The notes beneath the pieces were generated by a model. That model saw only the letters and a list, made by a program, of their open reading frames with translations. It was not told the DNA's origin and searched no databases. From Aquitalea aquatica (GTDB taxonomy: Bacteria; Pseudomonadota; Gammaproteobacteria; Burkholderiales; Chromobacteriaceae), in NCBI RefSeq assembly GCF_013911085.1, contig NZ_JACERN010000026.1, positions 1-64,000 on the forward strand: a stretch of 64,000 bases of DNA. The letters run 5' to 3'. Shown here one piece after another: positions 51,475-60,783 of the stretch (positions within the stretch are counted from its first letter, which is position 1; every line of letters starts with the position of its first letter). Position numbers and translations under genes: made by a program.

Positions 51475-51690
51475 TGCTGCGCTACAGCACACCGGTAAAA
51501 TCCTGGCATGCTGTATCAGGCCGCTCTGCTCGGCCTGCGGTATTGGGCGGGCTGATGTTCTGGCTGTCTGCGCCGCTTCTTCCCGCCTGTGCCGCAGCAG
51601 GCAAAAATCCTGAATGTGCGGGAGCATGATCATAATCCGCTACTGCAGGCCTTGGTCTGGCCTGTAGTTTGTTGTGAAGGGAGTCTGCCG

Positions 51691-52749
51691 ATGTTCGATT
51701 GGCTATGGCAAAAACTGGAGCTGGATGCGGCGTCCCGGCAGCGCAAGGCCACCTTGTTGCAGGCCATTGAGGCCGTGGTGGATGGCAGCGATGCCCGTTT
51801 GCGGCTGTTGTCTGGCTATCAGCAGCGCTTGCTGCCCGGCATGCGGCGTTCGCTGGACTATCTGGCCAGCCTGCCTTGGCAGCGCATTGAGCCGGTCGAG
51901 TTGTCCTTGCGCGGTTTCGCGACCGACCGGCGCCTTGGCCTGCTGTTTTCCAGCCCGCTCAGCCTGTTGCTGTTCCTCAAGAGTAGCTCCGCACTGGAAG
52001 ACTTTTTCCTGTCGGCCAGCAAGGGGGACGATGCCTGGGCCATGATGAGCATGAACCGCAGCGAGACGGCCCGTTTCGGTATGACCGAGTTCAACGGAGA
52101 AGTGCGTAGCGATGTGGCACAGCTGGTGGTCAGTTTCGATCAGCACCGCTTGATGGACCCCTCGGCAAATCAGGAAGACTTGCAACAAAACGTCAGTCAG
52201 CGCGGGCTGGCGGTGTTGGTGGCCGTCATTGGCCGACGTCTGCGCTTGATGCAGCAGATGCGCCTGGATCTGCAAAGCGAGTTGGAGCAGGTGCAACTGA
52301 AACTGCTGACGCTTTCACGCGGCGGCGGCAAGGTGATTGATGCCACCGGCAATGTCTCTTCCGGCGCGGCAAGCCTGCCAGCGGATGAGCCAGGTTTGCG
52401 CCAGCGGGAAGCCGCGTTGCAGCAGCAGTTGCAGCCGCTGGCTGGCCTGGCCGAACTGAGCGGCATACTGGATGTGGTGTGCCAAGTGCTGGAGCAGCCT
52501 GCAGCATTTTTCCGTATCGAGGCTGAAACCATCTACCTCAACCGCATGGGCGTACGGCATGAGCGGCCAGCTGCCGACGACGTGACCGCCCTCAGCTACG
52601 AACACGTGGTGCTGGGTCAATTGCAGCCGGTCTCCCGTGCCATCATGCCGGTGCATGTCAATCGCCAGCAATTGCGCGAGCTGGAACAGCAGTTTGCCGA
52701 CGAACTGGCCAGCCTGCAGCAGCAACAGCAACAAAGCGGTTTATTCTGA
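51691..52749 (+). CDS. Conserved protein of unknown function, 352 aa
   Basis: No signal peptide or membrane helix. Residues 1-190 are a mixed alpha/beta domain (GMRRSLDYLASLPWQRIEPV, RLGLLFSSPLSLLLFLKSS). Residues about 175-235 and 310-350 are heptad-like coiled coils, ending in a Gln run (LASLQQQQQQSGLF). I recognise no family. The ATG at 51691 has GAAGGGAG upstream and the codon use matches its neighbours, so it is a real gene. It converges with the DGC-domain gene, overlapping by 9 bp. Confidence 0.7.
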   Translation: MFDWLWQKLELDAASRQRKATLLQAIEAVVDGSDARLRLLSGYQQRLLPGMRRSLDYLASLPWQRIEPVELSLRGFATDRRLGLLFSSPLSLLLFLKSSSALEDFFLSASKGDDAWAMMSMNRSETARFGMTEFNGEVRSDVAQLVVSFDQHRLMDPSANQEDLQQNVSQRGLAVLVAVIGRRLRLMQQMRLDLQSELEQVQLKLLTLSRGGGKVIDATGNVSSGAASLPADEPGLRQREAALQQQLQPLAGLAELSGILDVVCQVLEQPAAFFRIEAETIYLNRMGVRHERPAADDVTALSYEHVVLGQLQPVSRAIMPVHVNRQQLRELEQQFADELASLQQQQQQSGLF

Positions 52750-53121
52750 TGATGCCTTGGTCAGGCTATTGGCCAGAGTGCTGAGCATGGGCCAGATTTC
52801 CTCGGCCTGTTCTGCCGCGTAAGCCTGGTGCTTGCGCTTGATGACCCCTAGCTCTGACAGTAACAGCGTGCGGTCTGCCGTGACGTCGATCTGCTGCAGA
52901 CATGCCTGTACACAGGCCAGTTTGCAGCCATCCAATGCCAGCACTGGCCGGCCGGATTGGGCCAGTCTGACCAGTGCGGCCACACCTCCCCCTACACCGG
53001 CGATGCAGGACATCTCGGCTAATCCTGCGCAGTCCAGTCGCAGGGCAAGATCGTTAGCCATCTGGGCAGCACTGGAGCAGCCGGAACAGGCATAGACCAA
53101 GGGAAGATTCGGCTTTGTCAT
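52741..53121 (-). CDS. DGC-domain putative zinc-binding protein
   Basis: A 126-residue protein of the DGC family: YACSGCSSAAQMANDLALRL, AEMSCIAGVGGGVAALVRLA, VLALDGCKLACVQACL. Six or more Cys are in zinc-binding pairs, and the Asp-Gly-Cys that names the family is present. Function unproven; related proteins sit near redox or sulfur metabolism. Start at 53121 from the family alignment; a longer reading to 53151 is possible. Confidence 0.85.
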   Translation of the reverse strand: MTKPNLPLVYACSGCSSAAQMANDLALRLDCAGLAEMSCIAGVGGGVAALVRLAQSGRPVLALDGCKLACVQACLQQIDVTADRTLLLSELGVIKRKHQAYAAEQAEEIWPMLSTLANSLTKASSE

Positions 53122-53178
53122 GCCCCATTGTGCGTTGTGGACTCCTGCCAATGGTATTCGCCACAGGAAGGATGGGCG

Positions 53179-54477
53179 CTAATCCTTCCGGGGTAGGCGC
53201 ACGATGAGTGGCACGGTCATTTCTGCTGCGGTCACGCCGCCGTGCTGGCCGGGCAGGTATAGCGGTTTTTCCTGAGGCAGCGTATCGCGAATACTCCAGT
53301 CGTCCTTGGCCAGCAGGCAGACCTCACCAATCCGCTGCGCCAGTTGCGGATGCTGCGGGCCAGGGCCGAAGGCGCCGCCAGCCAGCAGCTGCGTACTCTC
53401 GATCACCCAGTAGGCATGGCCTATCTGCTGTTGTGCCAGGCTGATGAAGCGCTCCTGCAAACCGGGCCTGAGATGGCAAAACACAGCGCGGCGTTCGCCG
53501 GACAAGGGTTGGTCCAGCATGGCGTACAGCGCGGGAAACGCTTCGTCCAGGCTGATCTGCCGCTGACGTGGTGTGTCGACAAAGCCATGATCCGCTGTGA
53601 CCAGCAGGGCGCAATCCGTCTGCTCGGCAATGGCGGCCAGGCTGGAGAATCCTTGGTCAATCTGGGCGAATAGCGCACGAACTGCACCGTTTTGCGTGCC
53701 GTGACGGTGCATCAGGCTATCCAGTTGCGGCAGATAGAGATAATGAAAACATGGTGCGGATGCCGTTTGCAGACTGAGGGCCAGCAGCTTGAAAGCCTCG
53801 TCTATGCTGCGATAACTGCGGCGATGGGCCGAGCCCGCATGGTGCAGGCTGTAGGGCGAGTCGGCGATGTAGTGCGGTTGCATTATCTGCACCCGCCGGC
53901 CAAATTGTGGCAGCAAGGGCGGGCACACCAGCAAGTGTTCGGCTAGTTGCTGCGGAGTGGACGCGCTGTCGGCCGGATGGCGCACGGTGAGCGGTAGCGG
54001 TGCGACGATTTCTGCTGGAGCATTGCTGCCACTATCGCTGTACAGATGCCAACCCACCAGACCATGGCTGGCGGAGGACTGGCCGGTCATCAGGCTGGTA
54101 ATCGCCGCTGCGGTGGTGGCAGGGAAAACCGAAGTCAGCGTGGTGAGCTGGTGTCGGTGCAAATGGCTGTGTGGTCCCAGCTCTGCTAGTTGCCGGCTGC
54201 CCAGCCCGTCGATCAGGATCAATACTACATGGCGATGCCGGCCAATGCCCGCCAGCCATGGCTGGTAGAGTCCCGCTATATCGGTCTGTGGACCACCCAG
54301 TTCGGTCGACAGACTGGCGATCAGATTGAGCAAGCTGCCGCCCCGGTAGTCGGGCCAGTGGCTGCCGGGGCAGAGAGTAGAAAGCAAGGTAGGCATGCAA
54401 GGCTCGCAAGGCTGCTGAATTTCCTCCAGCTTACAGGCATACTGTGGCCACTTGAATTTTCTGTTTTCCATCGTCAT
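53179..54477 (-). CDS. Nucleotide pyrophosphatase/phosphodiesterase-family protein
   Basis: A 432-residue alkaline-phosphatase-superfamily enzyme. ILIDGLGSRQL holds the first metal Asp, SVFPATTAAAITSLMTG the Thr nucleophile, PQLDSLMHRHG and LVTADHGFVDT the other Asp/His ligands, and GQHGGV the last His. It cleaves a phosphodiester or pyrophosphate; substrate unknown. No clear signal peptide. The start is uncertain: ATGs at 54498, 54477 and 54471 are all in frame. At 54477 it overlaps the start codon of the divergent YkgJ gene. Confidence 0.82.
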   Translation of the reverse strand: MTMENRKFKWPQYACKLEEIQQPCEPCMPTLLSTLCPGSHWPDYRGGSLLNLIASLSTELGGPQTDIAGLYQPWLAGIGRHRHVVLILIDGLGSRQLAELGPHSHLHRHQLTTLTSVFPATTAAAITSLMTGQSSASHGLVGWHLYSDSGSNAPAEIVAPLPLTVRHPADSASTPQQLAEHLLVCPPLLPQFGRRVQIMQPHYIADSPYSLHHAGSAHRRSYRSIDEAFKLLALSLQTASAPCFHYLYLPQLDSLMHRHGTQNGAVRALFAQIDQGFSSLAAIAEQTDCALLVTADHGFVDTPRQRQISLDEAFPALYAMLDQPLSGERRAVFCHLRPGLQERFISLAQQQIGHAYWVIESTQLLAGGAFGPGPQHPQLAQRIGEVCLLAKDDWSIRDTLPQEKPLYLPGQHGGVTAAEMTVPLIVRLPRKD

Positions 54478-54823
54478 GTCTTCATCTGAGCAAAACATAT
54501 GCCAACGCTGCGGTGCCTGTTGCGCGGCATTTCGTGTCAGCTTTCATCATTCCGAACTGGATAGTGAGCCGGGTGGCTGGGTGCCGGCGCGATTGGCCGA
54601 TGAGGAAACCCGCAGCACCGTACGCATGCGTGGCACAGATTATGCCCGCCCGCGCTGCATTGCCCTGATCGGCCGGGTGGGAGAGTCGGTCAGCTGCGGC
54701 ATCTATAGTGAGCGGCCGTCACCTTGTCGCGAATTTGGCGCACGTGCCAGCATCGGTGTGTACGAAGAAGCATGTAATCGGGCACGTGCCCAGCATGGCT
54801 TGCCACCACTACAACTGGACTGA
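54476..54823 (+). CDS. YkgJ-family cysteine-cluster protein
   Basis: A 115-residue protein with CQRCGACCAAFRVSFH and CGIYSERPSPCREFG, the CxxCxxCC and later Cys of the zinc/iron-chelate-binding YkgJ family. It may bind Zn or an Fe-S cluster. The ATG at 54476 lacks a good ribosome site, and a TTG at 54452 is in frame. The ATG overlaps the divergent phosphodiesterase start, so one of the two starts may be wrong. Confidence 0.8.
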   Translation: MSSSEQNICQRCGACCAAFRVSFHHSELDSEPGGWVPARLADEETRSTVRMRGTDYARPRCIALIGRVGESVSCGIYSERPSPCREFGARASIGVYEEACNRARAQHGLPPLQLD

Positions 54824-54960
54824 AGGCCGGTTATATTGCGCTGGGAAATTTCTTGCCCCCATCTATGCTGAAAAAACCTCCCAGGCAGTGCCGCAGAGTG
54901 GATTGCCTGGTGGTGTGAAGTCTCCACCTCGGTCAGCCAGCAGGGCGGTTGACCGAACCT

Positions 54961-54988
54961 GCCCCGGCCAGTGTGCCGGGGCTTTTTT
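54961..54988 (+). terminator. Terminator downstream of the YkgJ gene
   Basis: GCCCCGGC and GCCGGGGC form an 8-bp stem followed by TTTTTT. It lies 138 bases after the YkgJ stop codon. Confidence 0.85.
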
Positions 54989-55006
54989 GCGGGCGGGCCA
55001 TCCATG

Positions 55007-55032
55007 AAAAAACCGGGCAGTGCACCCGGTTT
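55007..55032 (-). terminator. Terminator of phaA
   Basis: On the minus strand AACCGGG pairs with CCCGGTT, followed by TTTT, 30 bases after the phaA stop codon. Confidence 0.85.
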
Positions 55033-55061
55033 GTTGGTACGGCAAGTGCAGTTTATGTAGC

Positions 55062-56243
55062 TTACGGACGTTCCACTGCCAGTGCAACACCCATGCCGCC
55101 ACCGATACACAGGGTAGCCAGGCCTTTCTTGGCATCGCGACGCTGCATTTCGTGCAGCAGGGTAACCAGTACGCGGCAGCCGGATGCGCCAATCGGGTGG
55201 CCCAGTGCAATGGCTCCACCGTTGACGTTCACCTTGTCGGCAGACCAGCCCAGTTCACGCGCTACACCCAGTGCTTGTGCAGCAAAGGCTTCGTTGGCTT
55301 CTACCAGATCCAGTTGCTCGACAGTCCAGCCAGCTTTCTCCACGGCCTTGCGAGTGGCGGCAACCGGGCCGATACCCATGATTTCCGGGGCGCAGCCGGT
55401 GAGGGCATAACCACGAATCACCGCCAGCGGCTTCAGGCCCAGTTGGTCGGCCTTGGCTGCCGTCATCAGCATGACGGCGGCAGCGCCATCATTGATGCCG
55501 GAGGCGTTGCCGGCGGTGACGGTGCCATCTTTCTTGAAGGCCGGGCGCAGTTTGGCCAGGGTCTCGGCCGTGGTACCGGCCTTGATGTATTCGTCGGCAT
55601 CAACTGCCACCGGATCACCCTTGCGCTGCGGTACCAGTACCGGAACGATTTCGTCCTTGAACTTGCCAGCTTTCTGGGCGGCTTCAGCGCGGTTTTGCGA
55701 GGCCAGTGCCAGCGCGTCCTGCTCTTCGCGGCTGATGCCGTATTTTTCGGCCACGTTTTCGGCAGTGATGCCCATGTGGTACTGGTTGTAGGCATCGGTC
55801 AGGCCGTCGGCCACCATGGTGTCCACCAGTTGGGCATTGCCCATGCGGAAACCATCACGCGAACCCGGCAGGATGTGCGGCGACAGCGACATGCTTTCCT
55901 GGCCACCGGCAATCACGATTTCGGCATCGCCATTGGCAATGGCCTGAGCGGCCAGATGCACGGCGCGCAGGCCGGAGCCGCAAACTACATTGAGGGTGGA
56001 GGCCGGGGTGGAGATGGGCAGGCCGGCCTTGATCAGAGCCTGGCGTGCCGGGTTCTGGCCTGCACCGGCGGTAAGCACCTGACCCAGAATGACTTCGCTG
56101 ACGTCTTCCGGCTTGACGCCGGTCTGGGCCAGCAGGCCCTTGATGACGGTCGCGCCCAGTTCCGGAGCCGGAACCTTGGCCAGTGCACCACCAAAGCTGC
56201 CTACGGCAGTACGCAGGGCTGCAACAATTACGACATCTTGCAT
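55062..56243 (-). CDS. phaA: Acetyl-CoA acetyltransferase (beta-ketothiolase)
   Basis: A 393-residue thiolase. [18 protein letters not shown] holds the nucleophile Cys, [17 protein letters not shown] the His, and LCIGGGMG the second Cys. It condenses two acetyl-CoA to acetoacetyl-CoA, the first step of polyhydroxybutyrate synthesis. Position just downstream of phaC supports the phaA name over atoB. The start at 56243 has GGAGAATTAACT upstream; a reading to 56309 is rejected. Confidence 0.95.
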   Translation of the reverse strand: MQDVVIVAALRTAVGSFGGALAKVPAPELGATVIKGLLAQTGVKPEDVSEVILGQVLTAGAGQNPARQALIKAGLPISTPASTLNVVCGSGLRAVHLAAQAIANGDAEIVIAGGQESMSLSPHILPGSRDGFRMGNAQLVDTMVADGLTDAYNQYHMGITAENVAEKYGISREEQDALALASQNRAEAAQKAGKFKDEIVPVLVPQRKGDPVAVDADEYIKAGTTAETLAKLRPAFKKDGTVTAGNASGINDGAAAVMLMTAAKADQLGLKPLAVIRGYALTGCAPEIMGIGPVAATRKAVEKAGWTVEQLDLVEANEAFAAQALGVARELGWSADKVNVNGGAIALGHPIGASGCRVLVTLLHEMQRRDAKKGLATLCIGGGMGVALAVERP

Positions 56244-56327
56244 AGTTAATTCTCCGTTATGGTTTTGGGGTGGGGTGGCCCCTGTCTGGAGCCAGTGCCC
56301 GGCGTTCATGCGCCGGGCATCAGGTGA

Positions 56328-58100
56328 TTATTGCAGGCTGGCTACCGTGCTGGGCATGGCCTTGGCCAGGACGTAAGTGCCAGGTGCAGCCACCAGTGCC
56401 GGGAATTCCTTGCTGCCGGCAGTCTTGGGGGCGGCAACCTTTTTGCCGGATTGCGGAGCAAGCCAGTTGTCCCAGTCTTTCCACCAGCTACCCGGGCGGC
56501 TTTCCGCGCCTTCCAGCCAGGCTTCCGGGTCGTCTACCAGGTTTTCATTCACCCAGTAGTTGCGCTTGTCCTTGGTCACCGGGTTGATGGAGCCAGCGAT
56601 GTGGCCGGATGCGCCCAGCACGAAGCGGCGCGACGGGGCACCGGTCAGGTACTTGATGCCGGAGAAAGCCGATTTCCACGGTACGATGTGGTCTTCGCGT
56701 GCAGCGAACACGTACAGCGGGATGTCCAGCTTGCTGATGTCGATGGGTACGTCGCACAGGGTGATGGCATTTTTCTTCACCAGTGCATTGTTCAGGTAGA
56801 ACTGGCGCAGGAAGAAGGTATGCATCGGCAGCGGCAGGTCGACTGCGTCGTTGTTCCAGTACAAGAGATCGAACGGAGCCGGAGTCTTGCCCATCAGGTA
56901 GTTGTTGACCACATAGTTCCACACCAGATCGTTGGCGCGCAGACTGGCAAAGGTACGGCCGATTTCCTTGCCGCTGATAATGCCGCCATGGGCCAGCTTG
57001 GCCTCGCGGCTCTGTACCAGCTTGTCATCGATGAAGACCTTGATCTCACCCGGATCTTCGTGGTCGATCAGCGAGGTCATGAAGGTGGCGCTGTCGATCA
57101 GCTTGATCCCCTTGGCCTGCATGACACACAGCGAGGTATTGAGGATGACGCCACCGACACAGAAGCCCAGTGCGTTCATGCTGGGCTGCTTGGTGATTTT
57201 CTTCACGGTTTCTGCCGCCGCAATCACGCCCTTCTCGATATAGCTTTCCCAGGTGAAATGCTTCATTTCCGGGACGGCAGAACGCCAGCTGATCAGGAAG
57301 ACCTTGTAACCCTGGGCGACAAAGTGACGCACCATGGAGTTGTCCGGCTGCAGGTCCATCAGGTAGTACTTGTTGATGCAGGGCGGTACGATCAGCAGCG
57401 GCTTTTCGTACACTTCGGTGGTGGTCGGGGTGTACTGGATCAGTTCGATCAGCTCATTGCGGAACACCACTTCGCCAGGGGTGGTGGCGATATTCTTGCC
57501 GATCTCGAACTTGCTTTCGTCCGACATCGAGATATGGCCCTTCTGGAAATCGTCGGCCATGTTCTTCATGCCTTCTACCAGGCTTTCGCCCTTGGTTTCC
57601 AGCGCCCGCTTGATCACTTCCGGGTTGGTCAGCATGAAGTTGGTGGGGGCCATCGCGTCCAGATATTGGCGGGTGGCAAAAGCCAGCTTTTCCTTGGATT
57701 CTTCTTCCAGCTGGGATTGGTCGACCAGCTCGGTCATCCATTTGGATGTTTGCAGATAGCTTTGCTTGAGGAAACTGTAGAAGGGATGCTCATTCCATTC
57801 CGGTGCGGAGAAGCGGCGGTCACCGGTGGGTGCTGCTGGTGCAGCGCCTGCAGCGGGAGCCTTCTGGCCCAGAAACTGCATCCACATATTCATCTGTTGC
57901 TGGTACAGATTGGTTTGCATGGCCAGTAGTTGATTGGTGTTGTTCACCATCTGGTTCCAGGCACCGGAAATCGGATTGGCTGCCGCGTCCAGCGGCATGC
58001 CTGCGGTCATCGAATTGACAAACTGCTGCATCCACTGCTGATTGGCCTCGGAGAGGCTGGAGAAGAAGCTCTCCAGGGATGTGGTCGTGTCCTGAGTCAA
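56328..58100 (-). CDS. phaC: Class I polyhydroxyalkanoate synthase
   Basis: A 590-residue PHA synthase. The lipase-like box [10 protein letters not shown] carries the nucleophile Cys; the acid lies in [10 protein letters not shown] and the His in [11 protein letters not shown]. It polymerises (R)-hydroxyacyl-CoA into granules. The start is TTG at 58100, with AAGGAGA 6 bases upstream; an in-frame ATG at 58118 overlaps that ribosome site and would add 6 residues. The N-terminal about 100 residues ([18 protein letters not shown]) are the variable phasin-like region. Operon with phaA, 84 bp downstream. Confidence 0.95.
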   Translation of the reverse strand: MTQDTTTSLESFFSSLSEANQQWMQQFVNSMTAGMPLDAAANPISGAWNQMVNNTNQLLAMQTNLYQQQMNMWMQFLGQKAPAAGAAPAAPTGDRRFSAPEWNEHPFYSFLKQSYLQTSKWMTELVDQSQLEEESKEKLAFATRQYLDAMAPTNFMLTNPEVIKRALETKGESLVEGMKNMADDFQKGHISMSDESKFEIGKNIATTPGEVVFRNELIELIQYTPTTTEVYEKPLLIVPPCINKYYLMDLQPDNSMVRHFVAQGYKVFLISWRSAVPEMKHFTWESYIEKGVIAAAETVKKITKQPSMNALGFCVGGVILNTSLCVMQAKGIKLIDSATFMTSLIDHEDPGEIKVFIDDKLVQSREAKLAHGGIISGKEIGRTFASLRANDLVWNYVVNNYLMGKTPAPFDLLYWNNDAVDLPLPMHTFFLRQFYLNNALVKKNAITLCDVPIDISKLDIPLYVFAAREDHIVPWKSAFSGIKYLTGAPSRRFVLGASGHIAGSINPVTKDKRNYWVNENLVDDPEAWLEGAESRPGSWWKDWDNWLAPQSGKKVAAPKTAGSKEFPALVAAPGTYVLAKAMPSTVASLQ

Positions 58101-58478
58101 GGTAAATCTCCTTAACATGCCGTGAGAGGTGGATGGATACGTCCTGCCCTGGCTGGTCGGGGGGGCCGCCGCCAGGGGGTACTCGCTGACTGTAACAGGA
58201 CTGTATGACATTTTCACCGGGTGAAGGTAGGCCGGATGGAAAAAATCCACAGCGAGGGAAGGGCTGTTGCGGCAATGCACAAATCATGTCCATGTCCTTA
58301 ACCCAATTGCCCTAAAGTATGTCCCCCTGCTGCTACAGTCCGGTAGTACCGGCAGAAACGACATAGTGCTACATGCTAACAGACTACACGGCCAAAATGA
58401 CAAAAGGATAAATGTCGCATTGCCCCAAATGCGGCTACATCTGGGATAATCGATGGCCTGAATTGGGAGAATTTCACT
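58101..58478. promoter_or_regulatory. Divergent promoter gap between phaC and the FAH gene
   Basis: 378 bp with no supported gene. CCGGTAGTACCGG at 58340-58352 is a perfect 13-bp palindrome in the middle of the gap and may be an operator. GATAAT near 58445 could be the -10 for the FAH gene. Confidence 0.4.
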
Positions 58479-59132
58479 ATGGCAGTGGTCAGACTGGATG
58501 GTGTCGAGCAGCATGTCGGCAATATTTTCTGCATCGGGCGCAATTACGCCGCCCATGTGGCCGAACTGGGCAATCAGCAGGAAGAAGAACCGCTGGTGTT
58601 TCTCAAGCCCACTTCCGCTCTTACGCTGAGCGGGCAGGACATCGTGCTGCCTGCCTATTCTGCAGATGTTCACCATGAGTGTGAGCTGGTGCTGCTGATT
58701 GGCAAGGGTGGCAATGACATTCCCGAAGTAGACGCCTTGTCCCACATTACCGGCCTCGGTATTGGTCTGGACCTGACGGCGCGCGATGTACAGAGCGAGG
58801 CCAAAAAAGGCGGCAAGCCGTGGACCAAGGCCAAGGGTTTTCGCCATGCGGCCTGCGTGTCGGACTTTGTCGCGGCTGAGTCAGTCGCTGCCGGCCAGCC
58901 GTTTACCTTCAGCCTGCAAGTGAATGGTGCTATCCGCCAGCGCGGGGATACCAGCCTGCTGCTGTTTCCGCTGGCCACCATCATCAGTTATCTGTCGCAA
59001 GTTTATGGGCTGAACGAAGGTGACCTGATTTATACCGGCACCCCGCAGGGCGTGGCTGCCTTGCAGCCGGGAGATGTCGTGCAGGCACAGCTGGATGGCC
59101 TGGTGACTGCCGACTGGACGGTGTCCGCATGA
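58479..59132 (+). CDS. Fumarylacetoacetate-hydrolase-family protein (YcgM-like)
   Basis: A 217-residue FAH-fold enzyme: FCIGRNYAAHVAELG, FLKPTSALTLSG, HHECELVLLIGKGG (metal Glu ligands), GLGIGLDLTARDVQ, GDLIYTGTPQGVA. The family acts on C-C bonds of 3-keto acids such as acylpyruvates or oxaloacetate. The precise substrate is not fixed. Start ATG at 58479 after GGGAGAATT. ATGA overlap with hslR. Confidence 0.88.
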   Translation: MAVVRLDGVEQHVGNIFCIGRNYAAHVAELGNQQEEEPLVFLKPTSALTLSGQDIVLPAYSADVHHECELVLLIGKGGNDIPEVDALSHITGLGIGLDLTARDVQSEAKKGGKPWTKAKGFRHAACVSDFVAAESVAAGQPFTFSLQVNGAIRQRGDTSLLLFPLATIISYLSQVYGLNEGDLIYTGTPQGVAALQPGDVVQAQLDGLVTADWTVSA

Positions 59133-59536
59133 GTCGGCAAACCCAGGCGGAAGACGACGACAAGGTACGGCTGGACAAATGGCTGTGGGCTGCCCGCTTT
59201 TACAAAACGCGCCAACTGGCGCACGAGGCGCTGGAGCTGGGGCGGGTGCTGGTGGGCGGCGAGCGGGTCAAGGCTTCGCGCATTGTGCGTGAGGGCGATG
59301 AGCTGCTGCTGCGTATCAACCAGCTGGAATATCATGTCACCGTGCTGCAACTGGCCACCCAGCGTCGTCCGGCCAAAGAGGCGGTGCTGTTATACCGTGA
59401 GGACGAGGCGGGACGGCAGGCACGCGAGGAGCGCATGCTGCTGCTCAAGGCCGAGCATGCCAGTTTCCCGCATGGCGATGGCCGTCCCACCAAGAAAGCC
59501 CGGCGCGATATCTCGCGCTTCAAGGGCACCCTGTAA
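59129..59536 (+). CDS. hslR: Heat-shock protein 15 (ribosome-associated RNA-binding S4 protein)
   Basis: A 135-residue protein with an S4 domain (VRLDKWLWAARFYKTRQLAHE, ALELGRVLVGGERVKASRIV) and a basic tail (TKKARRDISRFKGTL). Hsp15 binds 50S subunits carrying a nascent chain. Start overlaps the FAH gene stop (ATGA). Confidence 0.92.
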   Translation: MSRQTQAEDDDKVRLDKWLWAARFYKTRQLAHEALELGRVLVGGERVKASRIVREGDELLLRINQLEYHVTVLQLATQRRPAKEAVLLYREDEAGRQAREERMLLLKAEHASFPHGDGRPTKKARRDISRFKGTL

Positions 59537-59592
59537 TCCCAAGCACATCATGCCCGGTGGGTATGGTGTGTTGCCTGTCTGATTGTGGTCTG

Positions 59593-60783
59593 ATGTCTGC
59601 TCCATCTGCTGTTTCCGGTGTTGCCACCCCTTCGCTGCGACCGTTTGCGCTGTTCTATTTTGCCTATTTCGCCTTTCAGGGCTTGTTCGGGCCGTTTTGG
59701 GGGCTGTACCTGGAGTCTTTGTCTTTCTCTGCCTTGCAGATTTCCGTGCTGATGGCCCTGTCCACGCTGGCACGTATTGCCGCGCCCGGATTCTGGGGTT
59801 GGCTGGCCGACCGCCAGGGGCGTCGCCGGGCGATTATCATCAGCACCTCGCTGTGTTCGGCGCTGGCTTTTGCCTTTGTCGGCCTGGGGCAGGGCTTCTG
59901 GTGGATTTTCATCAGTCTGGCGGTATCGCACTTCTTCTGGGCTGGTGCACTGCCACTGGTCGAGGCCAGTACCGCTTACCTGACACGGGCGCAGCCGGGG
60001 CGCTACAGCCGGGTGCGGGTGTGGGGGTCCATCGGTTTTGTCTGCCTGTCGATGGTGGGCGGCTATGTGCTCGACCTGATCCATCTGGCCAATCTGCCGT
60101 GGGCGCTGTTGTTCTTGCTGGTGCTGATTGTGCTGGCAGGCTGGTATGTGCCGGATGTGGCTGCGCAGCGCCAGCAGACTGCCGCGGCTCCCATCTGGCA
60201 CACGCTGCGCCAGCCCAAGGTGCTGGCCCTGTTTGGCTGCTGCTTTCTGATGGCGTATGCGCACGGGCCTTACTACACCTTCTATTCCATTGGCCTGCGC
60301 CATGCTGGTTACGATAAGGGTGCCATCGGCCTGTTGTGGTCGGTGGGGGTAATCAGTGAAATCCTGGTATTCCTGTTGATGCCGCGCATCATGGGGCGCT
60401 TTTCGCTGGAGCGGCTGATGCTGGCGTCCTTGCTGACTGCGGTGCTGCGCTTCCTGCTGATTGCCACGGTGGTCGACCATCCCGCATGGGCAGTACTGGC
60501 GCAAAGCATGCACGCGCTGACTTTCGGCCTGCATCACGCAACGTCTGTGGGCCTGATTCACCGCTTTTTCGCCGAGCAGCATCAGGGGCGGGCGCAGGGG
60601 CTGTACATCATTGCCTCCTTCGGCATCGGTGGCAGCACCGGTGGGCTGGTTGGCGGCGTGTTGTGGCCGCATGGTGGCATGTTGCCCACCTTTGGCATGT
60701 CGGTGCTGGCGGCGGCGTTGGGTGCGCTGCTGTGCTGGCGCTATTTGCGGCCACAGGCGGCGCGGCTTACTGCAGCAGCATGA
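59593..60783 (+). CDS. MFS transporter, HcaT/PPP-type
   Basis: A 396-residue major-facilitator protein with about 12 helices. FAYFAFQGLFGPFWGLYLES and WGWLADRQGRRRAIII are the N-terminal and loop 2-3 marks, and the C-terminal half has IIASFGIGGSTGGLVGG. It most resembles 3-phenylpropionate/H+ symporters, but the substrate is unknown. Start at 59593 lacks a strong ribosome site; ATG 59563 is in frame. Its 3' end overlaps the convergent HTH gene by 17 bp. Confidence 0.82.
   Translation: MSAPSAVSGVATPSLRPFALFYFAYFAFQGLFGPFWGLYLESLSFSALQISVLMALSTLARIAAPGFWGWLADRQGRRRAIIISTSLCSALAFAFVGLGQGFWWIFISLAVSHFFWAGALPLVEASTAYLTRAQPGRYSRVRVWGSIGFVCLSMVGGYVLDLIHLANLPWALLFLLVLIVLAGWYVPDVAAQRQQTAAAPIWHTLRQPKVLALFGCCFLMAYAHGPYYTFYSIGLRHAGYDKGAIGLLWSVGVISEILVFLLMPRIMGRFSLERLMLASLLTAVLRFLLIATVVDHPAWAVLAQSMHALTFGLHHATSVGLIHRFFAEQHQGRAQGLYIIASFGIGGSTGGLVGGVLWPHGGMLPTFGMSVLAAALGALLCWRYLRPQAARLTAAA

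Noticed and set aside
56331-57929. 532-codon plus-strand frame opposite phaC
   Set aside because: Antisense of phaC; composition looks like mirrored codon bias and no family is recognisable.
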